Source of the DNA: Desulfonatronospira sp.
GTDB taxonomy: Bacteria > Desulfobacterota > Desulfovibrionia > Desulfovibrionales > Desulfonatronovibrionaceae
Reading direction: 5' to 3'
Assembly: GCA_003551155.1 (NCBI GenBank)
Contig: PUMA01000159.1
Span: 1 to 39,782, forward strand
Length of the DNA stretch: 39,782 bases
This document shows positions 20,846-30,456 of this stretch, piece after piece (within the stretch, counting starts at the first letter, position 1; every line of letters starts with the position of its first letter). The translations under genes were made by a program, and so were the position numbers. The notes beneath the pieces were generated by a model that saw only the letters and a list, made by a program, of their open reading frames with translations, did no database searches and had not been told where the DNA came from.

Positions 20846-22435
20846 ATGCTGGAACTTTTAAGAATAAAAAATCTTGCCCTGATCCAGGATATGGAGCTGG
20901 AATTTCATTCAGGCCTGAATGTGCTCACCGGGGAATCAGGTGCGGGTAAGTCCTTTATTCTGAGAGCCCTGGACTTTATCCTCGGGGAGAAAATGTCTTC
21001 TTCCATGGTCCGTCCTGATAAAGAAAAGGCCATGGTAGAGGCGGTTTTTATCCTGGATGGAGAAGAATACATCCTCAAGCGTGAACTGGCTTCCAGTACA
21101 GGGCGGAGCCGTTTTTTCCTCAATGATTCTGTCAGCTCTCAGGACAAAATTCAGGCCCTGAGGGACAGGCTTCTGATTCACACCAGCCAGCACGGACAGC
21201 AGAAACTGTTGAAACCTGCTCAGCATATCCGGATACTGGACGGTTTCCTCGAGGATCCTGGTGTGCTGCGCAAAAGGGACCATATTCTGACTCAGATGCA
21301 CAGCCTGCTGGACAGGAAAAAAGGGATAAATGAAACCCTGGCCAGGCTGGAAGAGAAAAAGGATCTCCTGGAATACCAGAAAGCCAGGATAGATGAGGTT
21401 CAGCCCAAGCCCGGGGAAGAAGAAGAGCTCATGGGGCGGCGGGAAGAGATCAGGTCCAGGGCGGAGCTGACCGGGGACATTCAAAAGGCTCTTGACCTCC
21501 TGCATGCACCAGAAATCAATGTTCTGAGCTCGGTTTATGAACTATGCAGAGCAGTAGATCGACTGGGGAAAAAGTCTCGGATATTTCTGCAGCATGCCAT
21601 GGAGATGGAAAATGTCTCAGCAGCCCTGGAAGATCTGGACCGGACCCTGCAATCCACCAGTGTTCAGGATGAATCACTGGAGCTGGAGGCTGTGGAAGCC
21701 AGGCTCTGGGAACTTGCCCAGCTGAAGAGGAAGCTCAACAGGAGTCTGGAGGAGATCATGGATCTGGAACAGGAGGTGAAAGACCATCTGTCCTTCCTGG
21801 ATCAGGGTCGGCTGGATCTGAAACAGATTGCCCGCCAGGAGGAAGAACTGGCTGGGGAGCTCGCCACGGCGGCAAAAGAATTGAATTCCGCTCGCAGAAA
21901 ATGTGCCGAGGTTCTCAAGGCCGGTCTGGAAGAGGAACTCAGGAGCCTGGGATTTTCCAGACATGTCCGGGTGGAGTTTCAGTTTTCCCCGGACATGATA
22001 TACCCGGGAGTAATTGAGGAAAAACCAAGACTGTTGTGGATCCCGAACCCTGGTCAGCCTCCCCAGCCGCTGGACAGAATCGCCTCCGGAGGAGAGCTGT
22101 CCAGGTTTCTGCTGGCCCTGGCAGGCCTTCGCTCCGAGAGGGACCTTTCTACTCTCCTTTTTGACGAGGTGGACGCCGGCATTGGAGGAACTATCTTAAC
22201 CAGTGTGGGACAGAGGATTTTCAGTCTGGCCGCCAACAGGCAGGTCCTGCTCATTACTCACTGGCCCCAGCTGGCAGCTCTGGCTCACAGGCATTTTCTG
22301 GTCCGGAAAAAGGTCAGTCACGGCCGGACATATACGCTGTGCACTGTCTTAAGTGCTGAAGAGTCCAGAGTTGAGCTGACCCGCATGGCTGGAGGGGAAA
22401 AGACACTGGAGAATGCTGCGGGGTTGCAAGAATAG
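20846..22435 (+). CDS. recN: DNA repair protein RecN
   Basis: MLELLRIKNLALIQDMELEFHSGLNVLTGESGAGKS..., long coiled coil, IASGGELSRFLLAL, TLLFDEVDAGIGG. Confidence 0.95.
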   Translation: MLELLRIKNLALIQDMELEFHSGLNVLTGESGAGKSFILRALDFILGEKMSSSMVRPDKEKAMVEAVFILDGEEYILKRELASSTGRSRFFLNDSVSSQDKIQALRDRLLIHTSQHGQQKLLKPAQHIRILDGFLEDPGVLRKRDHILTQMHSLLDRKKGINETLARLEEKKDLLEYQKARIDEVQPKPGEEEELMGRREEIRSRAELTGDIQKALDLLHAPEINVLSSVYELCRAVDRLGKKSRIFLQHAMEMENVSAALEDLDRTLQSTSVQDESLELEAVEARLWELAQLKRKLNRSLEEIMDLEQEVKDHLSFLDQGRLDLKQIARQEEELAGELATAAKELNSARRKCAEVLKAGLEEELRSLGFSRHVRVEFQFSPDMIYPGVIEEKPRLLWIPNPGQPPQPLDRIASGGELSRFLLALAGLRSERDLSTLLFDEVDAGIGGTILTSVGQRIFSLAANRQVLLITHWPQLAALAHRHFLVRKKVSHGRTYTLCTVLSAEESRVELTRMAGGEKTLENAAGLQE

Positions 22436-22562
22436 TTTTTCTCAATTATTTCAATATGTTAAAAGCTTTATCCTGTCATCCTGGAGCTCAAAGAGTCGGG
22501 CTGTTTTTTAACAGGACACAGACAATGAGTCTCTCTTGATAATGCAAAGCAGACGTGAAGTT

Positions 22563-23351
22563 ATGAGTCAGGAGCGCAAAACAACTATTCCTTCCTGCAG
22601 CAGGATCAGAATGCTTGGAATGGCCTGGGCCGGTTCAAGAGATTTTGTGCATCTCTACCTGGAGCCCCCCGGCTGGGAAGCATCTCCTGGACAGTTCGTC
22701 ATGCTCAGGCCCAGTGCCTGGGGTTTCGATCCTCTCTGGCCCAGACCTTTTTCCATCTGCGAAAAAACACCGGAGTATCTTCGCCTGTTTATTCAAGTGG
22801 TGGGAAGAGGCACCAGCCTGCTTCGTTCTGCAGCACCTGACAGTGAAATTGTCCTGTGGGGACCGCTGGGAAAGGGGTTCAGGATTCCGGTACAACATCC
22901 CCTGCTTATCCTGGCCGGGGGTATGGGGATTGCCCCTTTTGTGGGCATGTGCAAAACCCATCCTCATCCTGAAAGAATAAATCTTCTGTTCGGACATCGT
23001 CTGGGTCTTGAACATTATCCTCTGGATGAGCTTCCAGGAAAAATCCGCAAAGAAAGTATGCATCAATCAACCCCTGAAGACCTGGTGGACTTTTCCGGGG
23101 TCTTGCAGGAGCGGATCCGGGATTTTGCCCCCAGGGGGGAGATTCTGGCCTGCGGACCCATGCCTTTTCTGCGGGTGGGTCAGAGGCATGTGCTGGAATC
23201 CAACGCCCGGGCTCAGCTCTCCGTGGAAACGAGAATGGCCTGCGGTGTCGGTGCATGTCTGGGCTGCGTGATCAAAACCAGAAATGGGGAAATGCTCCAG
23301 ACCTGTGTACACGGTCCGGTATTTGACGCCCGGGAACTGGTGCTGCAATAA
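22563..23351 (+). CDS. pyrK: Dihydroorotate dehydrogenase electron transfer subunit
   Basis: FAD/NAD reductase fold and C-terminal [2Fe-2S] motif CGVGACLGC...C. Directly upstream of and overlapping pyrD. Confidence 0.9.
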   Translation: MSQERKTTIPSCSRIRMLGMAWAGSRDFVHLYLEPPGWEASPGQFVMLRPSAWGFDPLWPRPFSICEKTPEYLRLFIQVVGRGTSLLRSAAPDSEIVLWGPLGKGFRIPVQHPLLILAGGMGIAPFVGMCKTHPHPERINLLFGHRLGLEHYPLDELPGKIRKESMHQSTPEDLVDFSGVLQERIRDFAPRGEILACGPMPFLRVGQRHVLESNARAQLSVETRMACGVGACLGCVIKTRNGEMLQTCVHGPVFDARELVLQ

Positions 23352-24307
23352 TGGATACAAGAGTTGAACTTGGCGGCCTGATTCTTAAGAATCCTGTGAT
23401 GAGCGCTTCAGGCACCTTTGGTTACGGCCTGGAGTTCTCTCTTTACGGGGATCTGCAGGAGCTTGGAGCCATAGTGGTCAAAGGACTGTCCCTGAAGCCC
23501 AGGGCCGGCAACCCGGTCCCCCGCATTGTTGAGACCCCTTGCGGCATGCTCAATGCCATAGGCCTTCAGAACATCGGGGCGGAGCGGTTCTTGAGAGACA
23601 AGCTGCCTCTTTTACCCTGGGACAGGACCCCGGTGGTGGTAAACCTCTATGCCCAGAGCGTGCAGGAATTCGGGCAGCTGGCCGGGTTGCTGGGCCGGGA
23701 ACCAGGAGTGGCCGCTCTGGAAGTAAATATCTCATGTCCCAATGTCCGCCATGGAGGATTCCAGTTCGGCCAGGATCCGGCAGCAGCCGCCGCAGTGACC
23801 CGGGAGGTGAAAAAAAACAGCGGGAGCAGGCCGGTTATTGTCAAACTGAGCCCCAACGTGACCGATGTCCGGACCATTGCCAAGGCTGTACAGGACGCTG
23901 GAGCGGATATGCTTTCCCTGATCAACACCCTGGGTGGAATGGCCGTGGACGTGCACAGCAGAAAGCCCAGACTGGCCGGCATCACCGGAGGTCTGTCAGG
24001 ACCGGCTATCAAGCCGGTGGCTCTGAAGATGGTTTATCAGGTGTGCCGGGTGGTGGACATTCCGGTCATAGGTCTGGGGGGCATCTGCACTGTTGATGAT
24101 GTGCTGGAGTTTATCCTGGTAGGAGCACATGCTGTGCAGGTCGGCACCGCCAATTTCATGCGGCCGGACCTGATTTTTGATCTGATCCGGGATCTGCCCG
24201 AAGCCATGTCCAGAACAGGCATTGTTTCTCTGGATGAAATCAGAGGAGCTCTGGAAACCAGCAGCGACCGGATGGATCCACTTGAAAAAATGCAGAATAT
24301 CAGATAG
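23351..24307 (+). CDS. pyrD: Dihydroorotate dehydrogenase, class 1B catalytic subunit
   Basis: NPVMSASGTFGYG, KGLSLKPRAGNPVPRIVETPCGMLNAIGLQN, NISCPN. Confidence 0.95.
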   Translation: MDTRVELGGLILKNPVMSASGTFGYGLEFSLYGDLQELGAIVVKGLSLKPRAGNPVPRIVETPCGMLNAIGLQNIGAERFLRDKLPLLPWDRTPVVVNLYAQSVQEFGQLAGLLGREPGVAALEVNISCPNVRHGGFQFGQDPAAAAAVTREVKKNSGSRPVIVKLSPNVTDVRTIAKAVQDAGADMLSLINTLGGMAVDVHSRKPRLAGITGGLSGPAIKPVALKMVYQVCRVVDIPVIGLGGICTVDDVLEFILVGAHAVQVGTANFMRPDLIFDLIRDLPEAMSRTGIVSLDEIRGALETSSDRMDPLEKMQNIR

Positions 24308-24381
24308 GATATTACCCGCTGAAATGACCTGCGCGGTTGCCTGTAAAAGTATCTGGAATGTAACAGATATCAGGAGATAAA

Positions 24382-25707
24382 ATGTCTAAACCCATAAAAG
24401 AGGCCGTTGCTCTGTGCAAGACCATTATGCGCAACGGTTATGATGCTTATGTGATAAATGCCCCCTTGCAGGAACGGGCCATGGATGCAGAAAACATGGA
24501 AGTGGACATCTGTACGGAAATGAATTTCACCGGCCTGATCAAGCTGTTTCCCAGTCTGGAGACTTCCGGGGAACTGGATTTTCTGGGCCGTATCAGGCAG
24601 GGGCAGGTCTCCTTGAACTTTTATCCTGCAGATGTCATTGAAAGTTCGTATACTGAGGGTACTATTGCCCGCCTGACTCCAAGGCTGGTCAAAAGGCTGG
24701 AGGCGCTTGGCGGATTTCCCCTGGCCTGGGCCTGTCCCTATATACCAGATTCCCGAGCCATGTATGACGGTTTTGAAAGTCTGGATGCCGGCATAATACG
24801 CCTGGAGGGGCTTCCGGATGAAACCCTGAAAAAGGACTATCTGCGAGCTATCAAGGCTCTGCGCTTTGCTGCAAACTTTCATCTCCCCATTGAAGGCAAT
24901 ACCTGGCTGGCCATTCTCAGAGCATCCAGGAGAGTGCTGGATTACGTGTCAGTGACCGATCTTATGGACGAGTGGCGCAATGTGGAAGCCGAAAACATGC
25001 ACCGTTTTGTGCAGCTTTTATTTGAAAGCATGATACTGCACGGAATTGTTCCTGAACTGGCCTCCCTGAGCCGGGTGATGCAGACCAGGAATCCGGAACA
25101 GGGGGAGGAGAACGTGTGGGAACATACTCTGCAGGTCATGCGCCACTATCCTGAGGAACTTCCCTATGACTGGTACGGAACCGTAGCCTGCCTGTTCCAT
25201 GATGTGGGCAAGCTTTTCGCTGCTGAGTACTTTCAGAACAGGATCACCTTTTATCAGCATCACCGCATCGGGGCCAAGGTCACCAGAAAAATTCTCAAGA
25301 GGCTCAGATTCAATACAGATGAAATTGATCTTGTCTGCCACCTGGTGCGGCACCACATGCGTTTTCATTTCATGCTCACTGACCGGGGAATCCGCAGATT
25401 CATGGCCCTGGACGAGTATCCCAGACTGATGGAAATGGTCCGTGCGGATATCAAGGCCAGGGAAGGCAGTTACAAGGAATTCAACCACAACCTGAAAATG
25501 CTGCAGAAGGCCGAGCTTTCCGAAGAAACCCTGGAGCCTCTGCTCAACGGACATGAAATAATGGATTTTACCGGAATAAAACCCGGACCTGGAGTGGGGG
25601 TGATCCGCGAGGCTCTGCTCCAGGCTCAGGCTGCAGGCGATGTGAGCACGGTGCCGGAAGCCATTGAATTCGTTATGCGTTACAAAGACAAGGAGCATCT
25701 GCAATAA
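24382..25707 (+). CDS. HD-domain protein with degenerate class II CCA-adding/poly(A) polymerase-like head
   Basis: Head aligns ungapped to the family motif but GG/RD/first Asp are substituted. Intact RNA-binding-like segment (DGFESLDAGIIRLEGLPDETLKKDYLRAIKALRFAA) and HD motifs (H...HDVGK...HH). Confidence 0.85.
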   Translation: MSKPIKEAVALCKTIMRNGYDAYVINAPLQERAMDAENMEVDICTEMNFTGLIKLFPSLETSGELDFLGRIRQGQVSLNFYPADVIESSYTEGTIARLTPRLVKRLEALGGFPLAWACPYIPDSRAMYDGFESLDAGIIRLEGLPDETLKKDYLRAIKALRFAANFHLPIEGNTWLAILRASRRVLDYVSVTDLMDEWRNVEAENMHRFVQLLFESMILHGIVPELASLSRVMQTRNPEQGEENVWEHTLQVMRHYPEELPYDWYGTVACLFHDVGKLFAAEYFQNRITFYQHHRIGAKVTRKILKRLRFNTDEIDLVCHLVRHHMRFHFMLTDRGIRRFMALDEYPRLMEMVRADIKAREGSYKEFNHNLKMLQKAELSEETLEPLLNGHEIMDFTGIKPGPGVGVIREALLQAQAAGDVSTVPEAIEFVMRYKDKEHLQ

Positions 25708-26819
25708 AAGAATTGCTGGAACTGGACCGCGGGCAGGTGCAGGTCATGCTCAGGTCCATGGGAGAGCCGGCGTACCGGGCAGATCAACTGTGGCAGTGGG
25801 TCTGGAGCAAAGGAGCGCGGGATTTCCAGGAGATGACCAATATCTCCAAAGCCCTGCGGGCCAGAATGGAACAGGAGTTTTCTCTCGGGCGGCCCCGGAT
25901 TCGTGCGCTGCTGACCAGTGTGGATGGAACCGTCAAGTTTCTGCTGGAGCTGTCCGACCAGGAGCAGATAGAATCCGTACTCATTCCGGAAAAGGGCCAT
26001 TATACTCAATGTCTGTCCACCCAGGCGGGTTGTCCCATGGGCTGTATTTTCTGCAGCACCGGCCGCATGGGGTTCAGGCGCAATCTTTCTTCCGGCGAGA
26101 TTGCTGCCCAGATTCTTACAGCCAGGGACTACCTGCGGGAACAGGGAGCCGATCCGGCCCGGCTGAGAAATATTGTGCTCATGGGCATGGGCGAGCCCCT
26201 GCTCAATTGGGAGGCCGTGCGCAGGGGACTCCTGACGATTACCGACCCCCTGGGTCTTGGCTTTTCCAGGAGAAGAGCCACTCTTTCCACTGTGGGCATA
26301 AGGGGCAGGCTGCAGGAGTTCGGGCGGTCCAGACTGGCCATGCTTGCAGTTTCACTGCATGCTCCGGATCAGGATCTGCGCCGGAGCCTGATGCCCGGAG
26401 CTGCCGCCTGGGAAATAAGAGACCTTGTGGGGGCACTGGAAGAATATCCTCTGGATCCGAGAGAAAGAATAACTGTGGAGTACGTAATGTTCAGGGGCAT
26501 CAATGATTCGCCGGCCCAGGCCAGAGAACTGGTCCGTCTGCTTTCCAGGGTCAAGTGCAAGGTGAACCTGTTGGCCTGTAATCCGGTTGAGGACAGCAGT
26601 TTTCAGCCCCCGGGCCTGGAAAGGATTTCAGATTTTGAGCAGATTCTGCGTTCCAAGGGACTTACGGTTACCCTTCGCAGGAGCAGGGGACAGGATATAA
26701 TGGCCGCCTGCGGACAGCTTTATGTTGAGGTGAAACAGACCAGCCCAGGGGACCGTGGTGATATGCAACAGGTAAAAGATCATGGAAGGATGACAAATGG
26801 CAGTTTAAATAACTGTTGA
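25704..26819 (+). CDS. rlmN: 23S rRNA/tRNA (adenine-C2)-methyltransferase
   Basis: Radical SAM CPMGCIFC, GMGEPLLNW, C-terminal QDIMAACGQL. Best SD spacing points to ATA at 25704; the alternative is TTG 25713. Confidence 0.93.
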   Translation: MKELLELDRGQVQVMLRSMGEPAYRADQLWQWVWSKGARDFQEMTNISKALRARMEQEFSLGRPRIRALLTSVDGTVKFLLELSDQEQIESVLIPEKGHYTQCLSTQAGCPMGCIFCSTGRMGFRRNLSSGEIAAQILTARDYLREQGADPARLRNIVLMGMGEPLLNWEAVRRGLLTITDPLGLGFSRRRATLSTVGIRGRLQEFGRSRLAMLAVSLHAPDQDLRRSLMPGAAAWEIRDLVGALEEYPLDPRERITVEYVMFRGINDSPAQARELVRLLSRVKCKVNLLACNPVEDSSFQPPGLERISDFEQILRSKGLTVTLRRSRGQDIMAACGQLYVEVKQTSPGDRGDMQQVKDHGRMTNGSLNNC

Positions 26820-26844
26820 CATAGGGTGCCGTACTTATGATTTT
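26816..26844 (+). promoter_or_regulatory. Possible ancestral hisI promoter, abutting repeat copy B
   Basis: TTGACA - 17 nt - GATTTT. The -10-position hexamer lies at the end of the left target-site duplication. Confidence 0.3.
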
Positions 26845-26951
26845 GGCTCTTCGACGTTTGCTGTGGAATTATTATGGCCTTATACTGCATTGTGGATAAA
26901 GCTCATTATTTTTAGCTGGATGTAACAATCCACACGTTGCGTCGAGGAACC
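26845..26951 (+). mobile_element. MITE-like element, copy B (107 bp) with 8-bp target-site duplication
   Basis: Ends GGCTCTTCGACG... and ...CGTCGAGGAACC are imperfect TIRs. Flanked by ATGATTTT at 26837-26844 and 26952-26959. Confidence 0.85.
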
Positions 26952-26999
26952 ATGATTTTTCATCCTGTCTCTGAATTCCGGAGTTAAAGGGGTTCTGTT

Positions 27000-27374
27000 T
27001 TGAAGCCTGATTTTGCCAAAGGAAACGGGTTATTGCCGGTAATAGTCCAGGAATGGGGCACGGGCGAGGTGCTCATGCTGGCATATACTGATGAAGAGGC
27101 ATGGGAAAAGACCCTGCAGACGGGCGAGGCCCATTTTTACAGCCGCAGCCGCGGAACTATCTGGCATAAGGGCGGCACTTCAGGCCATGTGCAGAGGATC
27201 AGGGAAATCCGTTTAGACTGCGATCAGGACGCTATTTTGTTCATGGTAGACCTGGTGGGGGGAGCAGCCTGTCACAAGGGATACAGAAGCTGCTTTTTTA
27301 CCCGGCTTCGGGATGGAAAACCTGAAGTTTTTGCTGAAACTGTTTTTGACCCCAAGGAGGTTTACAGTAAATGA
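27000..27374 (+). CDS. hisI: Phosphoribosyl-AMP cyclohydrolase
   Basis: [48 protein letters not shown] start after AAAGGGG. Confidence 0.94.
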   Translation: MKPDFAKGNGLLPVIVQEWGTGEVLMLAYTDEEAWEKTLQTGEAHFYSRSRGTIWHKGGTSGHVQRIREIRLDCDQDAILFMVDLVGGAACHKGYRSCFFTRLRDGKPEVFAETVFDPKEVYSK

Positions 27375-28252
27375 ACGGTGAGAATATTCTCAAACTGGGC
27401 ATACCCAAGGGGTCCCTTGAAGAAGCCACCGTGCGCCTGTTTGCCAGGGCCGGGTGGAAGATAAAGCCCCACCACCGCAATTATTTTCCAGAGGTCAACG
27501 ACCCGGAGATGGTCTGCTCCCTTTGCCGGGCCCAGGAGATCTCAAGATATGTGGAAAACGGGACTATGGATGCAGGACTCACCGGCAAGGACTGGATCAT
27601 GGAGAATGAATCGGACGTGGTTGTGGTTTCAGACCTTATCTATTCCAAGGTAAGCAACCGCCCGGCCAGATGGGTCCTGGCAGTGGCCGGGGAATCTCCC
27701 TACCGCCGGCCCGAGGATCTGGCCGGGAAAAAAATTGCTACAGAGCTCAGGAACTTCACCCACAACTATTTCCATAATGCCGGTATTAATGTGCAGGTGG
27801 AGTTTTCCTGGGGGGCCACCGAAGCCAAGGTTGTGGAAGGTCTTGCTGATGCAATTGTGGAGGTCACAGAAACCGGAACCACCATCAAGGCCCACGGCCT
27901 GCGGATTATTGCAGAGCTGCTGCAGACCAACACCCAGTTTATAGCCAACAGGGAAGCCTGGAAAGATCCCTGGAAAAGACACAAAATCGAGACCATCAAC
28001 ACCCTTCTTCACGGTGCTTTGCGCGCTGATCGTCTGGTAGGACTGAAAATGAATGTGCCATCTGACAGAATGGCATCAGTCATGGAGCTGCTGCCCAGCA
28101 TGACATCGCCTACAGTGGCCCATCTGTACAATACGGACTGGCTGTCCGTGGAGATTGTGGTAGAGGAGAATCAGGTCCGGAATCTGGTGCCTGAACTGCA
28201 GAAAAAAGGGGCTGAGGCCATTATTGAATATTCTTTGAACAAGGTGATATAG
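27371..28252 (+). CDS. hisG: ATP phosphoribosyltransferase, long form
   Basis: [33 protein letters not shown]-terminal regulatory domain. ATGA overlap with hisI. Confidence 0.95.
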   Translation: MNGENILKLGIPKGSLEEATVRLFARAGWKIKPHHRNYFPEVNDPEMVCSLCRAQEISRYVENGTMDAGLTGKDWIMENESDVVVVSDLIYSKVSNRPARWVLAVAGESPYRRPEDLAGKKIATELRNFTHNYFHNAGINVQVEFSWGATEAKVVEGLADAIVEVTETGTTIKAHGLRIIAELLQTNTQFIANREAWKDPWKRHKIETINTLLHGALRADRLVGLKMNVPSDRMASVMELLPSMTSPTVAHLYNTDWLSVEIVVEENQVRNLVPELQKKGAEAIIEYSLNKVI

Positions 28253-28376
28253 CAACCATCAGTTAATGGTTGATGGAAATCTGTTTCAGGCCATATAATC
28301 CGGACAGGCAGGATATTCTGACTGGGCAGGAATGTTCATTATCATTTTGCATAACACTGTCAATAATTGAAAGATC

Positions 28377-29123
28377 ATGCTCAAGCTGATTCCTGTGGTT
28401 CTTGCTGTTTTTGTCCTGGGCTGCGCACATGCCGGACCAGACCGGGCAGCCGGGGAAAAGGCGGAAATCCGCCTTGACCTGGCGGAGAGATATCTTATGG
28501 AGGGAGAAGCCAGGCTGGCCATGGAACAATTGAAGGTGGTGCGTGAAGTATCACCGGAGGACCCCCGACTGCACTTCAACCTGGGTCTGGTGAAGACCTT
28601 TCTGGAGGATTGGGACAGAGCTGCCGGGTCCTTTGAGAAGGTTCTGGAGCTAAGGCCCGGATGCGGCGAAGCCTGGAACAACCTGGGCCAGGTCAGAGAA
28701 GCCCAGGGACGCCTGGCCAGGGCAAGACAGGCCTATGAACAGGCCCTGGCCCAGGATGATTATATGACCCCTGAGTTTGCCGCTCATAACATGGCTTCCC
28801 TGTATAATGAAAAGGGTGATCAGCAGCAGGCCATGGCCTATGCAAAGCTGGCCGTGGATCATAACCGCCGTTTTGTCCCGGGCTATGAACTAGCCGGCAG
28901 CATTTACCAGGACAAGGGACACCACCTGAAGGCCCTGCAGGTTTTTGAAACAGGAGTGAGGGCCAGGCCGGACAGTCTGCAGCTGACGTTTTTGCTGGCT
29001 GAAGAAATGGTCCGTGCCGGCCGTATCAGGGAGGCCAGGCAGTATTTCGAGCGGGTGATCGAGCTGAATGATGCATCCACCGAGGCCCAGAAGGCCCGTT
29101 ATTACCTGGAGGCCCTGCGCTGA
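28377..29123 (+). CDS. TPR lipoprotein (PilF/PilW-like)
   Basis: Lipobox VLGC and several TPR units. Confidence 0.8.
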   Translation: MLKLIPVVLAVFVLGCAHAGPDRAAGEKAEIRLDLAERYLMEGEARLAMEQLKVVREVSPEDPRLHFNLGLVKTFLEDWDRAAGSFEKVLELRPGCGEAWNNLGQVREAQGRLARARQAYEQALAQDDYMTPEFAAHNMASLYNEKGDQQQAMAYAKLAVDHNRRFVPGYELAGSIYQDKGHHLKALQVFETGVRARPDSLQLTFLLAEEMVRAGRIREARQYFERVIELNDASTEAQKARYYLEALR

Positions 29124-30438
29124 TCAGACAGGGCCCCGAGTCCTGGGAATTAATCCCTGGGTGTATGACTTTGCTGCCTACAATCTGTGGTCCAGGCCGG
29201 CCGGTCTTCTGGCCTGTCTGGACATGTTCGCCAGGAGCGGTGCCCGGACAGCACTTCTGGACACCATGGACAGGACCTGGCTGGATCAGCCGTGGCCCGT
29301 GACCAGGGACAACGGGACCGGCCCCTATCCTCGCACCTGTCTGCCCAATCCAGGTATCCTGGGCGGGGTTCCCAGGAGATTCAGCCGTTACGGACTGCCA
29401 CGGGAAACAGTTGCTCAGACTCTGGCCCGCCTGCAGCCCCCGCCGGATCTGATCCTGATCACTTCCAACATGACATACTGGTATCCTGGCGTTATTTCCC
29501 TTGTACAGCTGCTGCGCAGGACATATCCGGGAATTCCTCTGTGTCTAGGTGGCATTTACGCTACACTTTGTCCGGATCACGCCGGAAGCCTGGATGTAGA
29601 CCTGGTGGTGTCAGGCCCCCTTGAAAATGCAGACAACTGGGAAGCGGTGTGGAACCTCCTGGGCACAGGGGCTCCTCCTCTGCCTGAAGACAGCGGTCTC
29701 CGGCTGGATACGTCAAACTATCAGGAACAGGGGTTTTCCGTGGTGCTGGGCTCCAGGGGGTGCCCCTTTCGTTGCGGGTATTGCGCCGGACACAAGCTTT
29801 ATTCAGGATTCAGGCAGGCTGATCCTGAAAAGGTTTTTAAACATATTCAGGAAGAATACATGCGAGGTATTAGAAATTTCGCTTTTTACGACGATGCACT
29901 CCTTTTCAGAGCGGAAAGCATGATTGTTCCTCTACTGGAGAAAATCATAAGCATGGACCTGAAACTGAGGCTGCACACTCCCAATGCCCTGCATGTAAGA
30001 TATCTAAATTTTGAGTTGTGCCTGCTTCTTAAGCGGGCAGGGCTTCATACCGTGCGTTTGGGGTTTGAGACCTCTCAGTTTGATTGCCGCCCGGACAGCA
30101 AGCTCAGGCGCGTAGAGTGGGAAGAGGGTGTGCGTAACCTCCTGCGGGCAGGTTTTGATCCCAGGGGCATTGCCGCTTATGTGCTTTTCGGTCTGCCCGG
30201 TCAGAAGGTCCGGGAACTCAGGCAGAGCATAAAAGATGTGCTTTCCTGGGGCATCAGCCCCGAGCTGACCTACTATTCCCCAATTCCCGGAACCAGTCTT
30301 TTTGAACAGGCCAGAAGAAGCGCCTGGCTTCCGCTGGATGACCCCCTGGCCCACAACAATTCAATCTGGCCATGCGTGCACGGCGGGTTTTCCTGGAAAG
30401 AGCGGCAAAGATGGATTAGAATGACATCAAAACAGTAA
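29068..30438 (+). CDS. Radical SAM protein with B12-binding-like N-terminal region, substrate unknown
   Basis: CPFRCGYC motif. N-terminal region VLGINPWVYDFAAYNLW...ICLGGIYATLCPDH. First available ATG overlaps the upstream gene by 56 nt. Confidence 0.85.
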   Translation: MMHPPRPRRPVITWRPCADQTGPRVLGINPWVYDFAAYNLWSRPAGLLACLDMFARSGARTALLDTMDRTWLDQPWPVTRDNGTGPYPRTCLPNPGILGGVPRRFSRYGLPRETVAQTLARLQPPPDLILITSNMTYWYPGVISLVQLLRRTYPGIPLCLGGIYATLCPDHAGSLDVDLVVSGPLENADNWEAVWNLLGTGAPPLPEDSGLRLDTSNYQEQGFSVVLGSRGCPFRCGYCAGHKLYSGFRQADPEKVFKHIQEEYMRGIRNFAFYDDALLFRAESMIVPLLEKIISMDLKLRLHTPNALHVRYLNFELCLLLKRAGLHTVRLGFETSQFDCRPDSKLRRVEWEEGVRNLLRAGFDPRGIAAYVLFGLPGQKVRELRQSIKDVLSWGISPELTYYSPIPGTSLFEQARRSAWLPLDDPLAHNNSIWPCVHGGFSWKERQRWIRMTSKQ

Positions 30439-30456
30439 ATCAAAGGAGCAGTAATT

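Noticed and set aside
25664-26506. 280-aa + strand ORF overlapping rlmN in another frame
   Set aside because: Low-complexity Gly/Ser/Ala/Arg-rich translation typical of out-of-frame reading; rlmN motifs define the true frame.
28253-28276. CAACCAT/ATGGTTG and CCATCA/TGATGG hairpins after hisG
   Set aside because: Short stems and no U-tract; too weak to call a terminator or RNA element.
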